64,000 nt of DNA from Mogibacterium kristiansenii (GTDB lineage Bacteria; Bacillota; Clostridia; Peptostreptococcales; Anaerovoracaceae): assembly GCF_009695905.1 (NCBI RefSeq), contig NZ_VUNA01000004.1, positions 1 to 64,000 on the forward strand, in the 5' to 3' direction. The notes below the pieces were generated by a model, which ran no database searches, had not been told where the DNA came from, and saw only the letters and a program-made list of their open reading frames with translations. Positions 27,110 through 35,487 of this stretch are shown in pieces. Position 1 is the first letter of the stretch. Every line of letters begins with the position of its first letter. A program made the translations under genes and the position numbers.

Positions 27110-28627
27110 ATGATGAAGGATTGCGTCAACAAGGGAGAAAGGAATACGGGCAAAAATAAAACCGTTCTGAAGGTGGAGAATTTCCGACTTTGCTTTAACG
27201 GTCGCTTTGGCGCGGTGCATGCGGTGCGGGATGCCAATCTGGAAGTTCGGCGGGGCGAGATTGTGGCCCTGGTGGGCGAATCCGGCTGCGGCAAAACCGC
27301 ACTGTGCCGGGCCATCCTGATGCTTCACTCCGCCCATGCCCGGTACCTGTCCGGAAGAATTCTCCTGGACGGCCGGGATGTGCGGACTTGCAGCGAAAGG
27401 GAAATGGAGCAGATTCGGGGCAAGGCGGCGTCGCTGGTATTCCAGAATCCGCTGAGTTCCCTGAATCCGGTGTACCGAATCCGGGAGCAGCTGGAAGAAC
27501 CCATGCGCCGTCACCTTGGCATGAAGGATGCCGGCGCGTTGGAAGTCCGCTCCCGAGAGCTTCTTCTGGAAATGGGCCTGAAGGAGCCGGAGGAGATTCT
27601 GGAAAAATATCCCCATCAACTTTCCGGGGGACAGCGGCAGCGAGTGGCGGTGGCCATCGCGCTGGCGGGAGATCCGTCTCTGATCGTCGCCGATGAGCCG
27701 ACCACTGCCTTGGACCCGGAAACCGCGAAGATGGTAACGGACCTCCTTCGCCGGGTGGCGGATGAGAAACAGAAGGGCATCCTCTTTGTGACTCACGACC
27801 TGGCGGTGGCGTCGGCGTTGGCGGACCGGGTGCTGGTGATGAAGAACGGGGAAATCCTGGAGCAGGGAACCACGGAAGATATTTTTGCGCGGCCGAAGGA
27901 GAACTATACGAAGAAGCTGGTGCGCTGTGCGGAGTGGGGACGCGGGAAAGCGCCTGCGGAATCATTGAAGCCGGAGCCGGAAAGGAAGCGCCTGGCAGCG
28001 GTGCATCACCTGACGGTGCGGTATCCCGGAGCGCCAAAACCGGCGCTGAGGGACTGCAGTCTGGACATCCGGGAAGGGGAAATCCTGGGCCTGATCGGCG
28101 AGTCGGGCTGCGGCAAATCCACCATGGCTAAGGTGCTTTGCGGCATACTGAAACCTTCCGCCGGGGAGGTGGAATTCTTTCGCCCGGTGAAACCCGTCCT
28201 GATCTTCCAGGATTCCGTGGCCTCCTTCAACGAACGGATGACCCTGGGCGAGATTGTTCAGGAGCCGCTGGTCATCGGGAAAATGCCGCCGGAGCGGCGA
28301 AAAGAAAAGCTCCGGGAGCTGACAGAACAGGTGGAGCTGGAAGAGGCATTGCTGGACCGGTATCCCTATGAGGTTTCCGGGGGACAGCGGCAGCGGGCGG
28401 CCATCGCCCGAGGGCTGGCCATGGATCCGGAATTCCTGATTGCGGACGAGCCGGTGTCCTCCTTGGACGCCCCGGTGCAGATGGAAATCCTTCGGCTGCT
28501 GAAGCATCTTCGGGACCGCCGCAATCTAACCCTGCTGATTATCTCCCACGATATTCCTATGGTGGAACACATCAGCGACCGGATTATCCGGATGGAAAAG
28601 GAAGGACTTAGAGATGAATTCAAATAA
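27110..28627 (+). CDS. Fused double ABC ATPase (DppD-DppF/NikD-NikE type)
   Basis: One 505-aa chain holds two complete nucleotide-binding domains that are usually separate subunits. Domain 1 (about 20-265) has Walker A GESGCGKTA, signature LSGGQRQRV and Walker B LIVADEPTTALD. Domain 2 (about 295-505) has GESGCGKST, VSGGQRQRA and FLIADEPVSSLD. Both look catalytically intact. The gene starts 3 bp after the receptor gene, probably at ATG 27110 or 27113, and its end overlaps larE by 14 bp. It powers the importer formed with 23615-27106. Confidence 0.9.
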   Translation: MMKDCVNKGERNTGKNKTVLKVENFRLCFNGRFGAVHAVRDANLEVRRGEIVALVGESGCGKTALCRAILMLHSAHARYLSGRILLDGRDVRTCSEREMEQIRGKAASLVFQNPLSSLNPVYRIREQLEEPMRRHLGMKDAGALEVRSRELLLEMGLKEPEEILEKYPHQLSGGQRQRVAVAIALAGDPSLIVADEPTTALDPETAKMVTDLLRRVADEKQKGILFVTHDLAVASALADRVLVMKNGEILEQGTTEDIFARPKENYTKKLVRCAEWGRGKAPAESLKPEPERKRLAAVHHLTVRYPGAPKPALRDCSLDIREGEILGLIGESGCGKSTMAKVLCGILKPSAGEVEFFRPVKPVLIFQDSVASFNERMTLGEIVQEPLVIGKMPPERRKEKLRELTEQVELEEALLDRYPYEVSGGQRQRAAIARGLAMDPEFLIADEPVSSLDAPVQMEILRLLKHLRDRRNLTLLIISHDIPMVEHISDRIIRMEKEGLRDEFK

Positions 28628-29456
28628 GTTACAAGAGAAGGAAGCGCAGCTGCGGGAGAACCTGCGGAATCTGGGCTCTCTGGCGGTGGCGTTTTCCGGC
28701 GGGGTGGATTCTACCTTTCTGCTGAAGGTTGCCCATGAGGAGCTGGGGGACCGGCTGTTGGCGGTGACCGCAAAGGGCAGCGTGTTCTCGGGACGGGATC
28801 TGTCTCAGGGAATGGAATTCTGCCGACAGGAAGGCATCCGTCAGGAAATCGTGGTGATGAACGAGCTGGAGATTCCCGGTTTTCAGGACAATCCCCCGGA
28901 TCGCTGCTACATTTGCAAAAAAACAATTTTTCAAAACCTGCTGGATACGGCGGCAAGTCACGGCATCCCTCACGTAGCCGAAGGAAGCAACATGGACGAC
29001 CTGGTGGATTACCGGCCGGGACTCCGCGCCCTCCGGGAGCTGCAGGTGCTGAGCCCCTTGAAAGAGGCGGGCTTATATAAAGAAGAGGTTCGACAGCTTT
29101 CTCGAGAGCTGCTCCTTCCCACCTGGGACAAACCTTCCGCCGCCTGCCTGGCCTCCCGTTTCGCCTACGGCGAACGGATCACCCGGGAAAAACTCCGCAT
29201 GGTGGAGCAGGCAGAAGACTTCCTGGCGGATCAAGGTTTCCGGCAGGTTCGGGTGCGCATCCATGGGGCCGACCTGGCCCGGCTGGAGGTGGCGCCGGAA
29301 CAGCGGGAGAAGCTGCTGTCTCTGGGGGACTCGGTAACGGAAGCCCTTCGGCAAATTGGTTTTACCTACGTCACCATGGACTTGAAAGGGTACCGCACGG
29401 GAAGCATGAACGAAATTCTGAAGGATGAGAAGAAGAAGGGAGTTGTCAATGGATAG
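28614..29456 (+). CDS. larE: LarE, sulfur transferase for the nickel-pincer nucleotide
   Basis: A 280-aa PP-loop enzyme that adenylates the carboxylates of pyridinium biscarboxylic acid mononucleotide and replaces oxygen with sulfur. The ATP-binding motif FSGGVDST lies near residue 23. Cys178 (SAACLASRF) corresponds to the sacrificial cysteine of the Lactobacillus plantarum enzyme. There is also a Cys98-x2-Cys101 pair (DRCYICKK), where as I recall L. plantarum has no cysteines; a three-Cys set fits the iron-sulfur LarE class instead. The gene overlaps the ATPase gene before it and larC after it. Confidence 0.93.
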   Translation: MNSNKLQEKEAQLRENLRNLGSLAVAFSGGVDSTFLLKVAHEELGDRLLAVTAKGSVFSGRDLSQGMEFCRQEGIRQEIVVMNELEIPGFQDNPPDRCYICKKTIFQNLLDTAASHGIPHVAEGSNMDDLVDYRPGLRALRELQVLSPLKEAGLYKEEVRQLSRELLLPTWDKPSAACLASRFAYGERITREKLRMVEQAEDFLADQGFRQVRVRIHGADLARLEVAPEQREKLLSLGDSVTEALRQIGFTYVTMDLKGYRTGSMNEILKDEKKKGVVNG

Positions 29457-30792
29457 AACATTGTACTTGGAATGTGAAAGCGGAATCAGCGGAGACATGT
29501 CGGTGGCCATGCTCCTGGACCTGGGGGCGGACCGGGAGGTTCTGGCAGAGGCCCTGAAATCCTTGCCGCTGCAGGGGTACGAGATTCGGATTTCCAGGGT
29601 GAACCGGAACGGCATCGATTGCTGCGACTTCGACGTGGTTCTGGAGGAGGAGAACCACGACCACGATATGGAGTACCTGTACGGGGAAGGGGAAGGCCAT
29701 ACCCATGCCCACGAACACGAGCATGCGCATGAGCACACCCACGAGCATGAGCACGAACACACCCATGAGCACGAGCACGAACATTCGCATGGCGACGACC
29801 ATGCCCATGCCCATCATCATTCCCACGCTCATGTTCATCGCCACCTGGCGGAAATCAATCGGATCATTGACGCCGGCAATCTGACCGACGGCGCCAATGC
29901 CCTGGCAAAAAAAATCTTCCGCATCATCGCGGAGGCGGAGAGTCGGGCCCACAACCTTCCTTTGGAGAAGGTGGGCTTCCACGAGGTGGGTGCGGTGGAC
30001 TCCATCGTGGACATCGTGGCTTTCGCCGTGTGCTTCGATAACCTGGACATCCGCCGGGTGCTGGTGCCAAAACTCTGTGAGGGCACCGGAGTGGTTCGCT
30101 GCCAGCACGGAATCCTTCCGGTCCCGGTTCCGGCGGTGACCAACATCCTGGAGGGTTCCGGGATTCCGATGGAAATTCTGCCGTACAAGGGCGAGTTCGT
30201 CACTCCAACCGGTGCGGCCATCGTAAAAGCAGTTCGTACCGGCGGCGGTTTTCCGGCGGGCTGCACCATCGCCCGCACCGGAATGGGTGCCGGCAAGCGG
30301 CAGACGGAACGGGCCAACGTCCTTCGGGGCATGCTTCTGGAGTCTGCGGACGAAGCGTCGGATTCCGTGTGGAAGCTGGAATCGGATATCGACGACACCA
30401 CGGGGGAAGTGCTGGGCTACACCCTGGAGCGCCTGCTTGAGGCGGGGGCTAAAGATGCCCACTACCTGCCGTGTTTCATGAAAAAGAACCGACCGGCGTG
30501 GCAGCTCCAGGTAATCTGCGATGAGGAGCACCGGTCGGCGCTGGAGCGCATCATCTTCCGGGAAACCACCACCATCGGCATTCGGCGCATCCGGATGGAG
30601 CGAAGCATCCTGAAGCGGCAGACCGGAAATGCCCGGACCCCCTTCGGAAATGTGAGAATTAAAATCTGCCGGAGCGGGGATGAAACTTATTTTTACCCGG
30701 AATATGAGGACGTGGCGGCGATTGCTCGGGAGAAGAACGTTCCTTTCCAGGAGGTGTACCGGGCGGCACAGCAGGAGGCACGGGAGTTGTAA
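29449..30792 (+). CDS. larC: LarC, nickel insertion protein for the pincer cofactor
   Basis: A 447-aa CTP-dependent cyclometallase that inserts Ni into the thiolated pyridinium nucleotide. The N-terminal DUF111 domain begins LYLECESGISGDM. A very His-rich segment (about residues 73-136, mostly alternating His with Glu/Ala/Thr) probably binds nickel. The C-terminal nucleotide-binding part follows. In L. plantarum the protein is made by a programmed frameshift between larC1 and larC2; here one frame is continuous. The start ATG 29449 overlaps the end of larE by 8 bp. Confidence 0.95.
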   Translation: MDRTLYLECESGISGDMSVAMLLDLGADREVLAEALKSLPLQGYEIRISRVNRNGIDCCDFDVVLEEENHDHDMEYLYGEGEGHTHAHEHEHAHEHTHEHEHEHTHEHEHEHSHGDDHAHAHHHSHAHVHRHLAEINRIIDAGNLTDGANALAKKIFRIIAEAESRAHNLPLEKVGFHEVGAVDSIVDIVAFAVCFDNLDIRRVLVPKLCEGTGVVRCQHGILPVPVPAVTNILEGSGIPMEILPYKGEFVTPTGAAIVKAVRTGGGFPAGCTIARTGMGAGKRQTERANVLRGMLLESADEASDSVWKLESDIDDTTGEVLGYTLERLLEAGAKDAHYLPCFMKKNRPAWQLQVICDEEHRSALERIIFRETTTIGIRRIRMERSILKRQTGNARTPFGNVRIKICRSGDETYFYPEYEDVAAIAREKNVPFQEVYRAAQQEAREL

Positions 30793-30802
30793 GGAGAACG
30801 GT

Positions 30803-31741
30803 ATGGATATTCAGGAGATTTTGAGAGGCTACAAGGCGGGGGAGATTTCCCTGGAGATTGCGGAGGCGAAAATCCGCCAGATTGATGAGCGGCCGGGGAA
30901 GGGCTATACCAACATGGGATTCGCCCGACTGGACACCCAGCGGAAAGAGCGGTCGGGTTTTCCGGAGGTGATTTTCTGCAGCGGGAAGCCGGACGATTAT
31001 CTGGTGGCCATTTACCGCAAAATCACGGAATTGGAGGGCCGGGCGTTCGGCACGCGGGCCACGCCGCACCAGGCGGCGCTGGTACAGGAAGCCATCCCGG
31101 CGGCGGAGTATGACCCGGTGTCCCGAATCTTGAAGGTGGAACGCAGTGGTGGTGCCTCCGGCAACACCGGCGCCTCCGGCAACACCGGCGCCTCCGGAAT
31201 GCATGGAGTCTCCGGCAGTTGTGACATCTCCGACGTTAGCGGAGCCACCGGCGTGCACGGCGTCTCCGGTATCGGTACTGCCTCCGGCGCGCATGGGGCT
31301 TCCGGTAATAATGGGGCCTCCGGCGGCCGGGTTGCGGTATGCACCGGCGGCACAGCGGATATCCCGGTGGCCGAGGAGGCAGCGCAGACGGCGGAATTCT
31401 TTGGCGCCCGAGTGGACCGGTTCTACGATGTGGGGGTCAGCGGCATCCACCGGCTGTTCAATAACATGGATGAAATCCGCAAAGCCGATTGCGTCATTGC
31501 GGTGGCGGGCATGGAGGGGGCGCTTCCGACGGTGATCGGCGGAATGGTGCGAAATCCGGTCATCGCCGTCCCTACTTCTGTGGGTTACGGCGCCAACATG
31601 CAGGGCCTGACGGCATTGCTCACCATGATCAACTCCTGTGCCAATGGAGTGGCAGTGGTGAACATCGACAACGGCTACGGTGCCGGGTACATGGCAACTC
31701 AGATCGGCCGGCTGGCAGCATCCGGCCGCAACCGGGAATAA
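30803..31741 (+). CDS. larB: LarB, pyridinium biscarboxylate mononucleotide synthase, with inserted repeat
   Basis: LarB carboxylates and hydrolyses nicotinic acid adenine dinucleotide in the first step of the nickel-pincer pathway. This copy is 312 aa, longer than the usual roughly 250. Residues about 116-176 are an inserted low-complexity stretch of ASGxxG/VSGxxG units. The AIR-carboxylase-like domain resumes at GRVAVCTGGTADIPVAEEA (about 176) and ends with AGMEGALPTVIGG and SVGYGANMQGLTALL. The N-terminal domain (about 1-115) is normal. The start follows AAGGAGAACGGT, 10 bp after larC. Confidence 0.92.
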   Translation: MDIQEILRGYKAGEISLEIAEAKIRQIDERPGKGYTNMGFARLDTQRKERSGFPEVIFCSGKPDDYLVAIYRKITELEGRAFGTRATPHQAALVQEAIPAAEYDPVSRILKVERSGGASGNTGASGNTGASGMHGVSGSCDISDVSGATGVHGVSGIGTASGAHGASGNNGASGGRVAVCTGGTADIPVAEEAAQTAEFFGARVDRFYDVGVSGIHRLFNNMDEIRKADCVIAVAGMEGALPTVIGGMVRNPVIAVPTSVGYGANMQGLTALLTMINSCANGVAVVNIDNGYGAGYMATQIGRLAASGRNRE

Positions 31742-31744
31742 TAG

Positions 31745-31783
31745 GAAAAAAAGAAACCGAAGGCGCGCGCCTTCGGTTTCTTC
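31745..31783 (+). terminator. Terminator of the lar operon
   Basis: A perfect 28-bp palindrome (31753-31780) with outer arms GAAACCGAAGG/CCTTCGGTTTC, preceded by an A-run and followed by TTCATTG. Confidence 0.8.
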
Positions 31784-31789
31784 ATTGTT

Positions 31790-32100
31790 GGGATGCGGCG
31801 CGCGGGCCCGGGCGCCGGTAAGGTTCGCGCTCGCCTGCTCGCAAAGCCAACGAACTCGGTTTCCTTGCGCGAACCGCGGGCCAGGAAAAGAGGAAAATGC
31901 GGCCCGGTCGCCGGCGAGGTTCGCGCTCGCCTGCCCGCAAAGCCAATGAACTCGGTTTCCTTGCGCAAACCGCGGGCCGGGGAAAGAGGAAAATGCGGCC
32001 CAGGAGCCGGTAAGGTTCGCGCTCGCCTGCCCGCAAAGCCAATGAACTCGGTTTCCTTGCGCGAACCACGGGCCGAGGAAAATGGAAAATGCGGCCCGGT
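31790..32100. repeat. 96-bp tandem repeat, three copies
   Basis: Hairpins begin at 31822, 31918 and 32014, exactly 96 bp apart. Each is 54 nt, from GGTTCGCGC to GCGCGAACC (the third with ACC), with the core GCAAAGCC beginning at nt 20. The same element in the opposite orientation forms the arrays at 49535-49910 and 55040-55600. The next 180 bp up to the surface-protein gene hold a promoter and some GCGCGCCAA-containing degenerate repeats (32200-32270). Confidence 0.9.
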
Positions 32101-32128
32101 CGCTCCAATTTCCTATTGCTTTTTTCAA

Positions 32129-32158
32129 TTGGCAAAAGCGCCGGCAATAAAATACAAT
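32129..32158 (+). promoter_or_regulatory. Probable promoter of the surface protein gene
   Basis: TTGGCA (32129-32134), 18 bp, TACAAT (32153-32158), giving a leader of about 115 nt. Confidence 0.5.
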
Positions 32159-32281
32159 CACATTTATATGCCGTACACGCACAACATGCCAACATGCTGC
32201 ACATGCACGGCGCGCCAATAGGTTGCGCATCCACAGCGCGCCAACGAGGCGTGTCAACGCAAAGGAAGGAAAAGGAAAACA

Positions 32282-35200
32282 ATGAGAGGGATGACATTTC
32301 GGAAAATCCGGAAACTGGGGCTTATCGGAATTCTTTTTATGATGGTAATGGTGCTCTCCCTGCAGGGGGCTTTTGCCGGGGAGAAGCCGGAACTCCGGAA
32401 TCCGAAGCTGGTCTCGGACGGAGGCAGCCAGAATACCCAATGGGATACCGTTTATTACGGATACTATCCGCAGACGGAAATCGTGGGGGAGGCCGGACAG
32501 TGCGGAATCAAAACCACCCTTTGGAACTCGGAGTCGGATTATTCCCTGGAGCCGGAAGTGTATGCCAAGCTGGAGAAGGCAAGGTACACGGCGGATGGGG
32601 ATACGGTGCTGAACGGCATCAAGTACCGTCGTATGAAGGCGGAGGACCGGACCTACATCTCCAGAGGTGAAATTGACAATCGTTACTTCTGGAATGCCAA
32701 AATCAAATACCACTACTTTCGCTACGAGCCGATTCGTTGGCGGGTTCTTTACGTGCAGGACACCGCCAAGGGAAAATGGGCACAGCTTTTGGCGGACAAA
32801 ATCCTGGACGATCGGAAGTACAACGAAACGCAGACTGACATCACCTGGGAAAAGTCCACGATTCGAAGCTGGCTCAACGGATACGGTGCGGAAGCCAATC
32901 AAAACGGGCAGGACTACAGCAAGAACGGTTTCATAAAAACAGCATTCCGAGAGGCCCAACAGGCACCGATTGTTGCCGGGCGCGTGGAGAATAAAAACAA
33001 TTATGACTGCGGCACCAACGGCGGAAACGACACGGAAGATCGCATCTTTCTTTTATCGGAGGATGAATTGTACCGGTCTCGGCTGGCGTGGTATTATGGA
33101 TTCGTCGCAGCACCGAATTCCGGTTCGCCGGAGGATATCAAGCTGGCGCGGGATATGGAGGATGAAGGCAGGCGCGCTCAGGGCAGCACCTACTCCAAGG
33201 CGAAGGGACTGTGGTGCAATCACGAAAAGGGTTTTGAAGGCAACAGCATGTGGTGGATGCGTTCCCCGGGGCAGTTCGAATGGAATGCCGCGTTTGTGTG
33301 CAACAGGGGCTTTATCCGCTACTTCGGAACGAGAGTGGAGGCCGCAGACGTGGGAGTTCGTCCGGCCATGGTTTTGAATATGGATGATGCCGACTGGACA
33401 TACGGCGGAACCGCAATCGGTCAAAAAGGCGGAACGGAGACCGCTCCCCCGTCCATGAATGTTTTTGGGGACGAGGTTCTGGAATATGAAGAGGGGGAAC
33501 CGGAGGCACCGGCCAAGGTCATGGTTTCCAAAATCTCCATCGCCGCATCGCCGTCTCTGAAGATTGCCGCCGGTAAGAAGACCACCCTAAAAACAAAAGT
33601 CTCCCCGGCGAAGGCGACCGACCGCTCCGTCACGTGGACCTGCAGCAATACCAAATACGCTACGGTAAACAGCAAAGGCGTGGTGACGACTAAGTCCAAG
33701 GGGAAAGGAAAGACGGTGACCGTCACCGCAAAGGCCAAAGACGGAAGCGGAAGTGAAGATGCGGGCGTAAAGACTCTGTATGCGAAGGACATCGTGACCC
33801 TCAAGGGAATGAAGGTGAACGAAGTTTCCGGATCCACCCGGACTCCGCTGAAGAAGGACGTTACTTTTGTTTTCTATGATAGTTCTACTCAGACAATTGA
33901 AGCAAAAGTTACCGCAAAGAACGGCGTTCTTCCGGATGTTTCGATGTACAAGGATCACCGTTACATCGTCTATGCACAGGACAGCCGGTACGAAATGCCG
34001 AATTACTACATTCAGATTTCCGCGGATGGCAAAGTAACCACCTACAAGAACGGAATCAAGGAAGTATCCGGTTTTGACATGACGCGCCGTGCAGAAGACT
34101 TGGCAAAGCCGGAAGATGCGGCTAGAGTGCACGTTACCATGCCGGTGTTCTACGTAGATAAAGACGGAAATCAGAAGACCGTTTCCGGCGTAAAAGTAAG
34201 ATTGGTGAACCAGTACGATACCGTAGAGACTGTCAGCGATAAGGATGGAAACATTAATGTTAATCTGATGGAAGATTACAACTACATGGTTCTCGTGGAC
34301 GATGAGAAGTATAGCATTGAATCCTTCCCACTCACCGTCAAAGACAAGTCTGAATACGGCTGGGGAAAATACACATTTAACCACTTCAGCTGCGGAAGTG
34401 TCAGCTCCCTCTTCCTGGTAGACAAGGGAACCGAGCATGACAGAGACGTGCAGATGATTGGTTCTTCAAAGAACACGACCGTAACCGGACTGAATTTCGG
34501 AAACGGAAGCTACTTCATCAACGATCGTGTGGTAGACCAGAAGGTTAAAGCGCTGGAAGGCAAGGACTATGAAGTCGTAGATGTGGATGCGGTGAACATG
34601 TATCGTACGGAGATTTCCAAGCTCTCTGCAGGTGATTTTGTTTATACCCGTGCGGTTCCGGAAGGAAAGAAGGTTTCGAAGGTATACTATATCGACGATA
34701 ATGACAAGCTCCATGAGCTGAAGTTCATCGAAAGCAATGGCGTCGTTACTTTCAAGATGGGATCCGTTTCCCTGTACAACAATGTAATCGTATACGCCGG
34801 AGAGAAGCTGCAGGCAAAGGATGTTTCCCTGTCCAAAACCGCTTACACTTACAGCGGCAAGGCAAAGAAACCGGCAGTGACTGTAAAATTCGACGGTAAA
34901 AAACTGAAGGCAGGAAGTGATTACACCGTAAGCTATTCCGCAAACAAGAATGTGGGAAAAGCAAAAGCAGTCGTTACCGGCAAGGGTAAATATGAAGGTA
35001 CAATCACAAAGACCTTTAAAATCAACCCAAAGGGTACTTCCATCAAGCATCTGAAGAAAGGTGTGAGAGCGTTCAAGCCAACCTGGAAGAAGCAGACCAA
35101 GCAGATCAGCGGATACCAGGTTCAGTACTCCACCAAGAAGAGCTTCAAATCGGCAAAGATCAAGAACGTTTCTTCGAAGAAGAAGTCCACATGGGTCATC

Positions 35201-35311
35201 AAACAGAAGAGACATAAGAAGTATTATGTAAGAATCCGTACCTACAAGAAGGTAGGCGGAAGCAAGTACTACTCCAAGTGGTCTTCCGCAAAGAGCATCA
35301 AAACGATGTAA
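32282..35311 (+). CDS. Large secreted surface protein with DUF6273, Ig-like and C-terminal adhesion-type domains
   Basis: A 1009-aa exported protein with a signal peptide (residues 1-34, hydrophobic core LIGILFMMVMVLSL). A DUF6273-type region spans about 50-375 (TVYYGYYPQTE, RWRVL, WWMRSPG, VGVRPAMVL). A bacterial Ig-like (Big_2) domain spans about 415-500, followed by a middle region with repeated beta-rich segments. The C-terminal 170 residues are Lys/Ser/Tyr-rich: an SLSKTAYTYSGKAKKPAVTV domain, then a fibronectin-III-like stretch. There is no LPXTG sorting signal, so attachment is probably non-covalent through the basic C-terminus. Codon use is more GC-rich in the first half than the second. 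Confidence 0.85.
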   Translation: MRGMTFRKIRKLGLIGILFMMVMVLSLQGAFAGEKPELRNPKLVSDGGSQNTQWDTVYYGYYPQTEIVGEAGQCGIKTTLWNSESDYSLEPEVYAKLEKARYTADGDTVLNGIKYRRMKAEDRTYISRGEIDNRYFWNAKIKYHYFRYEPIRWRVLYVQDTAKGKWAQLLADKILDDRKYNETQTDITWEKSTIRSWLNGYGAEANQNGQDYSKNGFIKTAFREAQQAPIVAGRVENKNNYDCGTNGGNDTEDRIFLLSEDELYRSRLAWYYGFVAAPNSGSPEDIKLARDMEDEGRRAQGSTYSKAKGLWCNHEKGFEGNSMWWMRSPGQFEWNAAFVCNRGFIRYFGTRVEAADVGVRPAMVLNMDDADWTYGGTAIGQKGGTETAPPSMNVFGDEVLEYEEGEPEAPAKVMVSKISIAASPSLKIAAGKKTTLKTKVSPAKATDRSVTWTCSNTKYATVNSKGVVTTKSKGKGKTVTVTAKAKDGSGSEDAGVKTLYAKDIVTLKGMKVNEVSGSTRTPLKKDVTFVFYDSSTQTIEAKVTAKNGVLPDVSMYKDHRYIVYAQDSRYEMPNYYIQISADGKVTTYKNGIKEVSGFDMTRRAEDLAKPEDAARVHVTMPVFYVDKDGNQKTVSGVKVRLVNQYDTVETVSDKDGNINVNLMEDYNYMVLVDDEKYSIESFPLTVKDKSEYGWGKYTFNHFSCGSVSSLFLVDKGTEHDRDVQMIGSSKNTTVTGLNFGNGSYFINDRVVDQKVKALEGKDYEVVDVDAVNMYRTEISKLSAGDFVYTRAVPEGKKVSKVYYIDDNDKLHELKFIESNGVVTFKMGSVSLYNNVIVYAGEKLQAKDVSLSKTAYTYSGKAKKPAVTVKFDGKKLKAGSDYTVSYSANKNVGKAKAVVTGKGKYEGTITKTFKINPKGTSIKHLKKGVRAFKPTWKKQTKQISGYQVQYSTKKSFKSAKIKNVSSKKKSTWVIKQKRHKKYYVRIRTYKKVGGSKYYSKWSSAKSIKTM

Positions 35312-35343
35312 TTTTCGGGAAAACGAAAATCATCCATACTTTA

Positions 35344-35393
35344 AAGAAGAGATTGGCGCTGCCTTCGGGCGGCGCCAATCTCTTCTTCTTTTT
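35344..35393 (+). terminator. Terminator of the surface protein gene
   Basis: A long stem (AAGAAGAGATTGGCGC with GCGCCAATCTCTTCTT) with a TTCG tetraloop region and a T-run. Confidence 0.92.
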
Positions 35394-35408
35394 ATCACCG
35401 TATGAACA

Positions 35409-35437
35409 TTGAAATGGGACGTCGTTCGGGCTATAAT
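35409..35437 (+). promoter_or_regulatory. Promoter of the MscS-type channel gene
   Basis: TTGAAA (35409-35414), 17 bp, TATAAT (35432-35437). It rules out an ATG start at 35446, which would lie at the transcription start. Confidence 0.85.
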
Positions 35438-35487
35438 GATGCTGTTTGCGAATTGGGCGAAAGCCCGCAACGGAAAAGGAGAAAAGA

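Noticed and set aside
30659-32959. 766-aa minus-strand open frame across larB and the 96-bp array
   Set aside because: It is antisense to larB and the surface protein and passes through repeats; no start signal or domain is present.
32282-35311. LPXTG-anchored substrate of the sortase at 51760
   Set aside because: The C-terminus ends in a Lys/Ser-rich segment with no sorting motif, hydrophobic helix or charged tail.
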